DNA from: Deltaproteobacteria bacterium Ga0077550
Lineage (GTDB): Bacteria; Myxococcota_A; Polyangia; Nannocystales; Nannocystaceae
Assembly (NCBI GenBank): GCA_001464385.1
Contig: LNFB01000107.1
Location: 1-43,740, forward strand
Length of the DNA stretch: 43,740 bases
Direction: 5' to 3'
This document shows positions 36,442-43,740 of this stretch, piece after piece; within the stretch, counting starts at the first letter, position 1; each line of letters begins with the position of its first letter. Both the position numbers and the translations under genes were made by a program. Under the pieces are notes generated by a model. It worked only from the letters and a program-made list of their open reading frames with translations. It made no database searches and was not told the origin of the DNA.

Positions 36442-37670
36442 TCGGCCGCGGGCCGGGGCTTCTTCTTGTTGCGCCGCGGGCGTCGGATCGGGACGACGCC
36501 GCGGACGTAGCGGCCCTGGTGGGGCTCGGCGGCGAGCCCGTGGTCGACGAGGCGGCCCTCGACGAAGCGGAGGAACACCGCGCGGTTCATGTACGCCCGC
36601 GCGGTGGCCCGCTGCAGCGTGAACAGCGAGACGTCCTTGCCGGCGGCGACCGGCTCGAGCACACGGCGCACCGCCGTGTAGGTCGTGTGCAGGGGACGCA
36701 GGCGCGGGGGGATGGCCTGCTGCAGCGGCGAGAGGCTCACCACCGTGCTCGACAGGAACCCGAACGACGCGACGAGCAACCGGTCGGAGGTCGTCGGGAG
36801 GGGCTGCGCGAAGATGTCGTACTTGATCCAGGGCTGGGCCTCGAGCCGGCGGAAGTACTGCTCGTGCTCCTCGGGGGTCAGCGCCCGGCGCTCGTCCCGG
36901 CGACCGCGCTGCAGCGCGAGGGTCAGGCCCAGGCGGCGGGCGTCCGCCGGCGGGTGGAGGTCGAGCGCGGTGAACGGCCCGCCGAACAGATCTTCGACGT
37001 ACGGCGTGCCGAACCCGGCGCCGAGATCGAGGCGCTCGACGTCCTTCGGGATGCGCAGGAACCCGAGGCCCGGGTCGTCGCGGATCCAGTCGTAGATGCC
37101 GATGATGGTGTTGGTGTCGCCGCCGTAGTGCTTGAGCGCGTCACCGCGGGCGACGACCGCATCGACCCAGTCCACGAGGCGGCCGCGATCGTCGAAGAGC
37201 TGCGGCACCCAGTGGTCGGCCAGGCGCTCGGGCCCGGCCTCGTGGACGCCGAAGATCGCCGCGGCCCCGTTCTGCAGCAGCACCTCGAGGTACGGGACCA
37301 TGTGCTCGTTGTGCTGCGCGACCGCGTCGAGGTGGTGCATCGTCGCGCGGGTCGAGCCGAAGTCGGCCTCGTAGAGCTCGAAGACCCGCTGGTTGATCCG
37401 GTTGATCCGACTGGCGGTCATCCGCATGACCCGCGCTGGCACGCTCGGGTCGTCGATGCGCGCGCGCCAGTGCGAGGCGCCGAGGCACGCCTGCATGAAC
37501 GAGTACGGCTCCTTGGTCAGCAGCCGGCACACCAGGCGCGTCGCGTGGTCGAGCTCGGAGTCGTCGACGCGCAGGGCGGTCAGCGCGGCGATGAGCTCGG
37601 CGTTGGTGCGGCGCGTGCCGACGGACAGCCGGCGAAGGAACGCGACGAGGGGATCCTCGGCCTCGGTCAT
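36438..37670 (-). CDS. Unrecognised protein with a methyltransferase-like glycine motif
   Basis: 410 residues, soluble, no signal peptide. The N-terminal ~200 residues are helical and Asp/His-rich (MHHLDAVAQHNEHMVPYLEVLL). At 213-221 RLDLGAGFGTP looks like motif I of Rossmann-fold methyltransferases, with an acidic residue 16 positions later (ALDLHP, Asp 237) where the ribose-binding acid would be. The remaining strands were not convincingly traced. The C-terminus is strongly basic (RRPRRNKKKPRP), as in nucleic-acid-binding proteins. The family is not recognised; the methyltransferase idea rests on one motif. The gene is convergent with the MYXO-CTERM gene. Confidence 0.6.
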   Translation of the reverse strand: MTEAEDPLVAFLRRLSVGTRRTNAELIAALTALRVDDSELDHATRLVCRLLTKEPYSFMQACLGASHWRARIDDPSVPARVMRMTASRINRINQRVFELYEADFGSTRATMHHLDAVAQHNEHMVPYLEVLLQNGAAAIFGVHEAGPERLADHWVPQLFDDRGRLVDWVDAVVARGDALKHYGGDTNTIIGIYDWIRDDPGLGFLRIPKDVERLDLGAGFGTPYVEDLFGGPFTALDLHPPADARRLGLTLALQRGRRDERRALTPEEHEQYFRRLEAQPWIKYDIFAQPLPTTSDRLLVASFGFLSSTVVSLSPLQQAIPPRLRPLHTTYTAVRRVLEPVAAGKDVSLFTLQRATARAYMNRAVFLRFVEGRLVDHGLAAEPHQGRYVRGVVPIRRPRRNKKKPRPAAD

Positions 37671-37839
37671 CCGCCTGCAGTACCACGGCGCGGGGTGCCG
37701 GCCTGGGGCTGGGTACCGGGAACGCCGATAAGATAGATTATGTAAAGTAAGGTTGGGGTTTGGACCGGGGGGCGCGGCTGGGCCTTGGGCCTGGGGAAAC
37801 GGGCACGGGATCGGGCACGGGCACGGGCACGGGCACGGA
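37671..37839. other. Intergenic region with AT-rich patch
   Basis: Between the start of the unrecognised gene and the lepB stop. It contains an unusually AT-rich 30-bp patch (37727-37758) in an otherwise very GC-rich window, including GATAAGATAGATTATG. It could hold the promoter of the unrecognised gene, but I found no -35/-10 pair with good spacing. Confidence 0.4.
37801..37836 (+). repeat. Hexanucleotide tandem repeat GGGCAC
   Basis: Six units, one variant: GGGCAC, GGGATC, then four more GGGCAC, in exact 6-base register. It lies beyond the lepB stop codon and the hairpin at 37840-37861. Slippage-prone; no coding role seen. Confidence 0.85.
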
Positions 37840-37861
37840 GTCGCGCGGCTGGCCGCGCGAC
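37840..37861 (-). terminator. Hairpin at the 3' end of lepB
   Basis: GTCGCGCGGC (37840-37849) pairs perfectly with GCCGCGCGAC (37852-37861), and the stem touches the lepB stop codon. No T-run follows on either strand. Confidence 0.45.
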
Positions 37862-40242
37862 TACCGAATCGGCAGCCAGAACCGTGCCAGCGGCAGCCAG
37901 ATGCGCTCGGCTCGGCCCTTCACGTTGCCGCGCGGCACGAACGGCTTGGGGCGATCGGCCTGCGGGTCGATGAAGTTGCTCGGGTCCACGGCCTTCGCGG
38001 CGGCGCGGTGCGCCAGCGACAACGCGACCTCGCGGGTCGGACACAGGCCCTTGCGGCACTCGATGCGGACCACCGTCTCGGACTGCGGGACGGCGAAGAC
38101 GTACTCGAACCCGTCGTCGCGCTCGAGGCCCATCGCGCCCTCGGCGATGCCGTCGTCACGCTGCAGGCCGCCGGGCGTCGCGAGCTCGGCGACCTTGCTC
38201 GCCAGACCGCCCTCGGGACGCAGCCAGGCCTCGACGTCGAGCGAGTGCTCCTTGCCACGGACGGTGCCCTCCAGGCGGACGCGATCGAACTCGGTGAGCT
38301 CGGGCAGCCCGACCGGCAGCTCCTCGTAGCCCGGGACCTCGCCCGAGGTCAGCAGCACGCGGAGCTTGCGGCGATCCCCGGCGGCCGCCGGGATGCCCTC
38401 GGCGACGATCTTGCCCAGGGCCGTGGCCGCCGCGGCGTCCGGGCAGAACGACGCGCCGCACTCGAGCACGACCACCATCTCGCGCGCCGCGTCGGTGAGC
38501 ACCAGGACCTGCGCGTCGGCCCGGCCAACCCGCAGCGCGTCCTCGCCGAGCTCCGGGACGCGGTCGGCCATGCCCGTCGAGCTGCCGAAGGCCCACAACG
38601 CCGCGTCGCGGACGAAGGACACGCCCTCGACCGGCTTGCGGAACGCCCGCAGTCGGACCTTGTCCTTGGGCTTGTCGCCGCCCGGCTTGACCAGCGTGCG
38701 CTCGAAGTAGTGCTCGCGGGCGTCGCTGCGCCCCGACCAGTGCGTCGTGTAGCGGACCTGCTTGGGCGCGTCGAGCAGCGTGCGCGCGTCCTGGGCGTGG
38801 TTGCGGTGGAACTTGTCGAGGACGTCGGCGACCACCAGGCCGAGCTTCGGGTCGTCCTTGCAGACGCCGGTGCCGCACGACACCCGCATGACGGCGCCGG
38901 CCGACTCGAGCAGCAGCACGGCCTGGCGCGCGTCGGCGTCCTTCGCAGTGACGAGGCGATCGATCCCGGCGCCGAGCTCGAGGGCGCGGTCGAGCTCGGG
39001 CCCCGCCTTCGCCCCCGTCAGCAGCTCCGCCATCGTGCTCGGCCGACTGCCGGCGATCGCCGCGGATGCCGTGTCGAACACCGCCTGCGTGCCGAGCGTC
39101 GGGCTCCGCCAGACCTCGAGGAGCACGTCGTGGCTCTCCGAGCGGTGGCTCGCCAGATACGTGACCTTGTCGTGGCGCCCGTCGTCGATGCCGCCGACGT
39201 CGTCGTCGCGGTCCATGTTGAACATGCTGTCGGCGGTGAGGTCGCGGAGATCCTTCAGCGTCAGCAGGCTGTCCGCGCCGACGGCCTCGACCTGCACCGT
39301 CCACTCGCGCGAGTCGTGCGACTGGTTGCGGTTGTCGCCCATCACCATCAGGTGGCCCTCGGGCACCTTCCAGGTCCGCGGCTTGGGCAGCATGTCCTCG
39401 CGGTCGTCGACCGTCGCCGTGTAGCGCACGACGTAGGTCTTGCCGTCCAAGGTCTCCTCGAACAGCTGGCAGTTGGCGATGTTCTTGACGCCGGCCTCGT
39501 CGAGGCAGCGCTCGGTGAGCGGCGTGCGCGGGACCTCCTCGAAGTCCGCGGCCCCTGCCCGCTTGATGGAGAGCGTCCGCCCGACCGCCCGGATCTCGTC
39601 CCCCGGCAGCCCCACCACGCGCTTGATGAAGTCCTCGGCCTCGTCGATCGGGTAGCGAAAGACGATGACGTCGCCGCGCTCGATCTGACCGAGGGACTCA
39701 CCGACGACGGTGGTCGTGAACGGGATCTGGACCCCGTAGATGAACTTGTTGACGAAGATGTGATCGCCCGCGCGCAGCGTCGGCATCATGCTGCCGGACG
39801 GGATCTTGAACGGCTCGTAGAAGCACGAGCGCAGGCCGAGCGCCACGAGCACGGCGATGAGGACGTTCTCGAAGGTCTCGCGCAGGGCGCTCTTGCGGGC
39901 GAAGCTGGCGTGGTTGTGGAGCAGCTCGTCGAGCCGCTCGGCCTCGTCCTCGAGCGCGGGCCAGTTCTCGGCGATGCGCAGGGTGTCGATCGCCCCGAGG
40001 CAGGCGCGGATCTCGTTCGCCGGGCCGGCGGCGATCCTCGCCCCGTTGCGCTGCAGGATTCGGCGGCCCTCCTTCTGCAGCATCGCGGCGGCCGCCCGCA
40101 CCTGACGCGGGGTCCGGCGCTTGCGCTCGGCGGGCCGGTCCGCGCGCTCTGGAGGCGGAGATTGTCCCGACGCCGGGCGCTCGCCGGACAAGGGCTGGTC
40201 GCCGGACACAGGCCGCGGGCCGGGGGTCTCCGGAGCGCTCAC
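37861..40242 (-). CDS. lepB: Signal peptidase I with a ~450-residue internal insertion
   Basis: 793 residues against the usual ~200-350. A cytoplasmic charged N-terminus (~1-120) precedes one membrane segment ([20 protein letters not shown]). The catalytic core has Ser 151 in PSGSMMPTL and Lys 207 in [11 protein letters not shown], then [13 protein letters not shown] (302-314). In other type I enzymes this last motif leads directly into a G-x-V-P...I-x-G-K-A segment, but here that segment ([15 protein letters not shown], 768-782) comes only after about 450 inserted residues. The insert is three repeats of about 135 residues, each with a C-x4-C pair. The enzyme cleaves signal peptides outside the inner membrane; both catalytic residues are present, so activity is likely. 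The GTG at 40242 overlaps the lepA stop as GTGA. Confidence 0.92.
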   Translation of the reverse strand: MSAPETPGPRPVSGDQPLSGERPASGQSPPPERADRPAERKRRTPRQVRAAAAMLQKEGRRILQRNGARIAAGPANEIRACLGAIDTLRIAENWPALEDEAERLDELLHNHASFARKSALRETFENVLIAVLVALGLRSCFYEPFKIPSGSMMPTLRAGDHIFVNKFIYGVQIPFTTTVVGESLGQIERGDVIVFRYPIDEAEDFIKRVVGLPGDEIRAVGRTLSIKRAGAADFEEVPRTPLTERCLDEAGVKNIANCQLFEETLDGKTYVVRYTATVDDREDMLPKPRTWKVPEGHLMVMGDNRNQSHDSREWTVQVEAVGADSLLTLKDLRDLTADSMFNMDRDDDVGGIDDGRHDKVTYLASHRSESHDVLLEVWRSPTLGTQAVFDTASAAIAGSRPSTMAELLTGAKAGPELDRALELGAGIDRLVTAKDADARQAVLLLESAGAVMRVSCGTGVCKDDPKLGLVVADVLDKFHRNHAQDARTLLDAPKQVRYTTHWSGRSDAREHYFERTLVKPGGDKPKDKVRLRAFRKPVEGVSFVRDAALWAFGSSTGMADRVPELGEDALRVGRADAQVLVLTDAAREMVVVLECGASFCPDAAAATALGKIVAEGIPAAAGDRRKLRVLLTSGEVPGYEELPVGLPELTEFDRVRLEGTVRGKEHSLDVEAWLRPEGGLASKVAELATPGGLQRDDGIAEGAMGLERDDGFEYVFAVPQSETVVRIECRKGLCPTREVALSLAHRAAAKAVDPSNFIDPQADRPKPFVPRGNVKGRAERIWLPLARFWLPIR

Positions 40243-42080
40243 CCATCCTCCAGCGTCAGCACGGCGTGGAAGGCTTCCTGTGGGATCTCCACGCTACCGA
40301 TGGCCTTCATCCGCTTCTTGCCGGCCTTCTGCTTCTCGAGCAGCTTGCGCTTACGGCTGATGTCGCCGCCGTAGCACTTCGCGGTGACGTCCTTGCGCAT
40401 CGCCTTGACGGTCGTGCGCGCGATCACCCGCGAGCCGATCGCGGCCTGGATCGCGACCTCGAACTGCTGCCGCGGCACGAGGTCCTTCATCTTGTTGCAG
40501 AGGTCGCGTCCGCGGTTGTACGCGGTGTCGCGGTGGGTGATGAGCGAGAGCGCGTCGACGTTCTCGCCGTTGACCAGCAGGTCGAGCCGGACCATGTCGC
40601 TGGTCCGGTAGCCGGCGGCGTCGTAGTCGATGCTGGCATAGCCCCGCGAGCGGCTCTTCAGGATGTCATAGAACCCGAACACGACCTCGGCCAGCGGCAG
40701 CTCGTAGACCAGCTGCACGCGGGTCGGCGTGAGGTACTTGAGGTCCTTCTGGATGCCGCGGCGCTCCTCGCACAGCTTGAGGATCGGCCCGACGTACTCC
40801 TGGGGGAGCTGGATCCGGGCCTCGATGACCGGCTCCTCGATCGACTCGGCGTGCCCGAGATCGGGGAATTTCGCCGGGTTGTCGATGATCTGCGTGCTGC
40901 CGTCCTTGGTGTGGACGAGGTACTTCACCGACGGCGCCGTGGTGATGAGGTCGAGGTCGTACTCCCGCTCGAGCCGCTCCTGGACGATCTCCATGTGGAG
41001 TAGACCCAGGAAACCGAGGCGGAAGCCGAACCCCAGCGCGAGAGAAGTCTCCGGCTCGTAGGAGAAACTGGCGTCGTTGAGCGAGAGCTTGGACAGGGCG
41101 TCGCGCAGGGACGGATAGGCCGCGTTGTCGGTCGGGAACACCCCGGCGAACACCATCGGCTGGATCTCCTTGAAGCCCGGCAGCGCGACCGCGGCCTCGT
41201 CGTCCGGCTCGGCGACGGTGTCGCCCATCTTGCTGTCGGCGACGTCCTTGATGTTGAAGACGACGAAGCCGACCTCGCCCGCGCACAGCTCGGCCAGCTC
41301 GATCATCTCCGGGGCGAACACGCCGGTGTTGATGACCTGGTACGTCTTGCGGGTCGACAGCAGCCGGACCTGCTGGCCGGGGCGCATGCGGCCCTCGAAC
41401 ACGCGGATCATCGAGATGACGCCGCGGTAGCTGTCCCACCAGCTGTCGAGGATGAGCGCGGACAGGCGGCCCTCGCGGTCGCCCTTGGGCGGCGGGATGC
41501 GATCGACGATCGCGACCAGCAGCTCCTCGATGCCGATGCCGCTCTTGGCCGAGACCATCAGCGCGTCGCTGCAGTCGAGCCCGACCATCTCCTCGATCTC
41601 GCCGCGCACGCGCTCGGGATCGGCGGACGGCAGATCGATCTTGTTGATGACGGGGATGATCGTGAGGTTCTCGTCGAGCGCCATGTAGACGTTCGCCAAC
41701 GTCTGGGCCTCGACGCCCTGCGCGGCGTCGACGACGAGCAGCGCGCCCTCGCACGCCTTGAGGCTGCGCGAGACCTCGTAGCCGAAGTCGACGTGGCCGG
41801 GCGTGTCGATGAGGTTGAGCTCGTAGACCTCACCATCCGGCGCCGTGTACGCCATGCGCACGCTCTGGGCCTTGATGGTGATGCCCCGCTCGCGCTCGAT
41901 GTCCATGCGGTCGAGGTACTGGGCGCGGGCCTCGCGTTCCCCGACCAGGCCGGTCGCCTCCATGATCCGATCGGCGAGCGTGCTCTTGCCGTGGTCGATG
42001 TGCGCGATGATGCAGAAGCTGCGGATTCGGGCGGAGGGCGGCGCGGTGGGAACCGGCGCCTTGACCTGTGGGTCGTTCAT
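40239..42080 (-). CDS. lepA: Elongation factor 4 (back-translocating GTPase LepA)
   Basis: 613 residues. The G domain is complete: P-loop AHIDHGKS (26-33), RGIT switch, DTPGH (92-96) and NKID (146-149). EF-G-like domains II, III and V follow, then the EF4-specific C-terminal domain ([26 protein letters not shown]). EF4 acts on the ribosome in translocation control and 30S maturation under stress. ATG at 42080 fits the short N-terminal lead; longer frames would read into the opposite lipoprotein region. It is coupled to lepB by GTGA, the same order as in Escherichia coli. Confidence 0.97.
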   Translation of the reverse strand: MNDPQVKAPVPTAPPSARIRSFCIIAHIDHGKSTLADRIMEATGLVGEREARAQYLDRMDIERERGITIKAQSVRMAYTAPDGEVYELNLIDTPGHVDFGYEVSRSLKACEGALLVVDAAQGVEAQTLANVYMALDENLTIIPVINKIDLPSADPERVRGEIEEMVGLDCSDALMVSAKSGIGIEELLVAIVDRIPPPKGDREGRLSALILDSWWDSYRGVISMIRVFEGRMRPGQQVRLLSTRKTYQVINTGVFAPEMIELAELCAGEVGFVVFNIKDVADSKMGDTVAEPDDEAAVALPGFKEIQPMVFAGVFPTDNAAYPSLRDALSKLSLNDASFSYEPETSLALGFGFRLGFLGLLHMEIVQERLEREYDLDLITTAPSVKYLVHTKDGSTQIIDNPAKFPDLGHAESIEEPVIEARIQLPQEYVGPILKLCEERRGIQKDLKYLTPTRVQLVYELPLAEVVFGFYDILKSRSRGYASIDYDAAGYRTSDMVRLDLLVNGENVDALSLITHRDTAYNRGRDLCNKMKDLVPRQQFEVAIQAAIGSRVIARTTVKAMRKDVTAKCYGGDISRKRKLLEKQKAGKKRMKAIGSVEIPQEAFHAVLTLEDG

Positions 42081-42164
42081 GGGGCGGCGTGGGACGGAGT
42101 CGTTTCGGGCCCGCGCGAGCCAGCCCGGCGTCCCGGCGGGAGACGTATCATAGATGTCCGTTGC

Positions 42165-42193
42165 TTGCCGGCGGCGTCGCCGGACCCTAGAGT
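42165..42193 (+). promoter_or_regulatory. Promoter candidate for the DxDxDG lipoprotein gene
   Basis: TTGCCG (42165-42170) and TAGAGT (42188-42193) with a 17-base spacer. Transcription would start at about 42200, almost at the GTG start codon, implying a leaderless or nearly leaderless mRNA. On the opposite strand TATGAT (42152-42147) could be the -10 box for lepA, with no good -35. Confidence 0.4.
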
Positions 42194-42200
42194 ACCGAGG

Positions 42201-43274
42201 GTGCAACGACGTGGGTTGAGGTTCGTGGTGGTCGGGGGCGCTGGTTTGGCGTGCCTGGCGGCGTGCGCGGCGAAGCCCAAGGACGCCGAGTCCAAGGCGC
42301 CCGATGAGGCCGCCGAGGAGGTCCAGGGCGCGACCGCGCCGGTGAACCCCAACCTGCGCGCCCTCGTGGTCGACACCAGCCGGTGCAACGCGAGCGGAGG
42401 GCGGACCGATCAGGTCGACCTCAACCACGATGGTCGCGGCGATCTGGTCGCGATCTACCAGGGCCAGGGGGCGCAGGCCGACCAGCTCGCGTGCAAGCAG
42501 GCCGACCTCAACTTCGACGGGCGCCTCGACGCGTACTTCCACTTCGACGACAAGGGCGAGATCGTCCGCGAGCAGTTCGATCTCGACTTCGATGGTCGCA
42601 TCGATCTCGGCCGCCACTACAAGGGCAAGGACCTCGAGTACGACGAGCAGGATCTCGATCGCGACGGCTTCGTCGACGCGTGGCGCCGCTACGACAAGGG
42701 CCGGCTGCTGACGATCCAGGTCGACCGCGACGGCGACGGCAAGCCGGACATGTACACGTACTACCTGTCGGGGCGGATCGATCGCGTCGGCTACGACGTG
42801 AACGGCGACGGCCGCGTCGATCAGTGGGATCACGACGCCGCGCGGCGGGCTCGCCTCGCCGAGACGTCGCGCTCCACCAAGCAGACCGAGGCCGCCGAGA
42901 AGAAGGGCGGCGACGAGTACGTCGAGGAGCCGGGCAAGGACAAGGGCAAGCCCGCCGAGGAACCGACCAAGACCGACGAGAAGGCCAAGGGCAAGGGCGA
43001 CAAGGCCAAGCCCGACGAGAAGGGCAAGGCCAAGCCCGACGAGAAGGCCAAGGGCGACAAGGCGAAGCCCGACGCCGGTACGCCCGCGAAGTCCGACACG
43101 CCCGCCGCCGGCGCGACCCCCAAGGCGCCGAGCAAGCCGGCCGAGCCGATCAAGCCCGCCGCGCCGAGCAAGCCCGCCGAGCCGATCAAGCCGACCAAGC
43201 CGACGACGCAGTCGCCCGCGGGCAGTGGACCCGCGCCGACCCCGGTGAAGCCCAAGGCAGCGGCGCCGAAGTGA
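42201..43274 (+). CDS. Lipoprotein with six calcium-binding-type DxDxDG loops
   Basis: 357 residues. Lipoprotein signal ending LAAC (Cys 22; Cys 18 possible). Six EF-hand-like or dockerin-like loops of pattern D-x-D/N-x-D-G-x-x-D start at residues 73, 102, 127, 151, 175 and 199. The last four are exactly 24 residues apart, with aromatic Tyr/Trp residues between. The final ~140 residues are a low-complexity Lys/Pro/Ala/Glu tail with repeats of KPAEPIKP and [12 protein letters not shown]. It is probably calcium-binding and surface- or periplasm-exposed; the tail may span peptidoglycan. The start is the GTG at 42201; the adjacent GAGG is too close to act as a normal ribosome-binding site. Confidence 0.82.
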   Translation: MQRRGLRFVVVGGAGLACLAACAAKPKDAESKAPDEAAEEVQGATAPVNPNLRALVVDTSRCNASGGRTDQVDLNHDGRGDLVAIYQGQGAQADQLACKQADLNFDGRLDAYFHFDDKGEIVREQFDLDFDGRIDLGRHYKGKDLEYDEQDLDRDGFVDAWRRYDKGRLLTIQVDRDGDGKPDMYTYYLSGRIDRVGYDVNGDGRVDQWDHDAARRARLAETSRSTKQTEAAEKKGGDEYVEEPGKDKGKPAEEPTKTDEKAKGKGDKAKPDEKGKAKPDEKAKGDKAKPDAGTPAKSDTPAAGATPKAPSKPAEPIKPAAPSKPAEPIKPTKPTTQSPAGSGPAPTPVKPKAAAPK

Positions 43275-43320
43275 ACCCCGCGCTCGCGCGGACGGGTTTT
43301 GCGGTAGGCTCGCGGCCGTA

Positions 43321-43734
43321 ATGGTCGATCCCGACGCGCCCGAACCCGAGGAAGCCTCGCCGCCCGACGTCACCGACGCGGTGCTGCCCGTCGACGACGA
43401 GTCCTCGGACGTGCTCGACGAGGACTCCGACTTCGGCCCACCGTTCTCGGCCAAGTCGTTCGGCGCCTCGTTCGTGTGGGCCCGCGGCGAGCACTACGTC
43501 GCGACGGTCCTGCGGGTGAAGGAGGGCGAGAACGTCGTCGTCTCGACGGCCAATCGCCGCGACATGCACGTGATGCTCACCGGCGGCCGCGGCATCCTCG
43601 AGGTGCACGACGGCACCGAGCTCGACCGCGTCGAGCTGCTCCCCGCCGCCCCCGTCTTCATCGACCCCGACAAGAACTACCGCCTCCTCGCGATGAGCGA
43701 GGTCGAACTCTTCACCGTCTTCTCGCCGGGGTAG
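43321..43734 (+). CDS. Small cupin-like protein
   Basis: 137 residues. An acidic, Pro-rich N-terminal ~40 residues is followed by a small beta-barrel candidate: [23 protein letters not shown]...[17 protein letters not shown]...[23 protein letters not shown]. The order of strands resembles the C-terminal cupin of mannose-1-phosphate guanylyltransferase/isomerase proteins. The metal-binding His pair is not clearly present, so catalysis is uncertain. The stop lies six bases before the window end, so the gene is complete. Confidence 0.7.
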   Translation: MVDPDAPEPEEASPPDVTDAVLPVDDESSDVLDEDSDFGPPFSAKSFGASFVWARGEHYVATVLRVKEGENVVVSTANRRDMHVMLTGGRGILEVHDGTELDRVELLPAAPVFIDPDKNYRLLAMSEVELFTVFSPG

Positions 43735-43740
43735 CCGTCT

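Noticed and set aside
37740..37840. CRISPR-like array
   Set aside because: The repeat unit is only six bases with no spacers; it is a microsatellite.
37753..40374. 873-residue plus-strand open frame opposite lepB
   Set aside because: Antisense shadow. The minus strand encodes the recognisable peptidase motifs.
42081..43454. N-terminal extension of lepA over the lipoprotein gene
   Set aside because: The extension is a shadow of the plus-strand lipoprotein; EF4 proteins start a few residues before the G domain.

Overview
The window is very GC-rich, with almost every codon ending in G or C. It carries several hallmarks of Myxococcota, most likely the Nannocystaceae: membrane Ser/Thr kinases with extracytoplasmic C-terminal domains, many lipoproteins with Ser/Thr/Asp-rich linkers and Cys-rich 'CxxDxDC' motifs, a MYXO-CTERM sorted surface protein, and an FHA-GAF-sigma54 activator. 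The taxonomic assignment is an inference from protein style; no rRNA is present. I see no insertion sequence, prophage, CRISPR array or integrase: this is chromosomal backbone with accessory islands of surface and regulatory genes.

Layout. 1-770: C-terminal end of a membrane protein with a PEGA-like domain, probably a kinase. 789-5699 (minus): a small membrane protein, a DEAD-box RNA helicase with a DbpA-type RNA-binding tail that is broken by a one-base frameshift near 3230, and an M14 carboxypeptidase translationally coupled to it. 5858-14884 (minus): a six-gene unit: Ser/Thr kinase, a coiled-coil membrane protein, an FHA-GAF-sigma54 activator and three lipoproteins. Most junctions are ATGA or GTGA overlaps, which suggests one phospho-signalling and cell-envelope module. 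15226-17157 (plus): an AMP-forming acyl-CoA synthetase.

17239-24975 (plus): tRNA-Val, then the conserved infC-rpmI-rplT-pheS-pheT-ihfA-merR translation and nucleoid block. infC appears to start at a rare ATC codon. It is followed by tRNA-Pro, surE and apt. 24999-26767 (minus): an ABC transporter ATPase/permease pair. 26982-28160 (plus): a LysM-M74 murein endopeptidase. 28170-30782 (minus): a Ser/Thr kinase with TPR repeats. 30903-33679 (minus): a PA14-GH43 lipoprotein and a VWA lipoprotein, then tRNA-Arg and a SUKH-like protein up to 34490. 34597-36441 (plus): a MYXO-CTERM surface protein. 36438-37670 (minus): an unrecognised protein with a methyltransferase-like glycine motif.

37861-42080 (minus): lepA-lepB, as in many Proteobacteria. 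Here the signal peptidase is 793 residues long because about 450 residues are inserted inside the conserved C-terminal catalytic region. The insert looks like three repeats of about 135 residues, each with a C-x4-C pair. This is the most unusual protein in the window. 42201-43734 (plus): a lipoprotein with six calcium-binding-type DxDxDG loops, mostly at a 24-residue period, and a small cupin-like protein.
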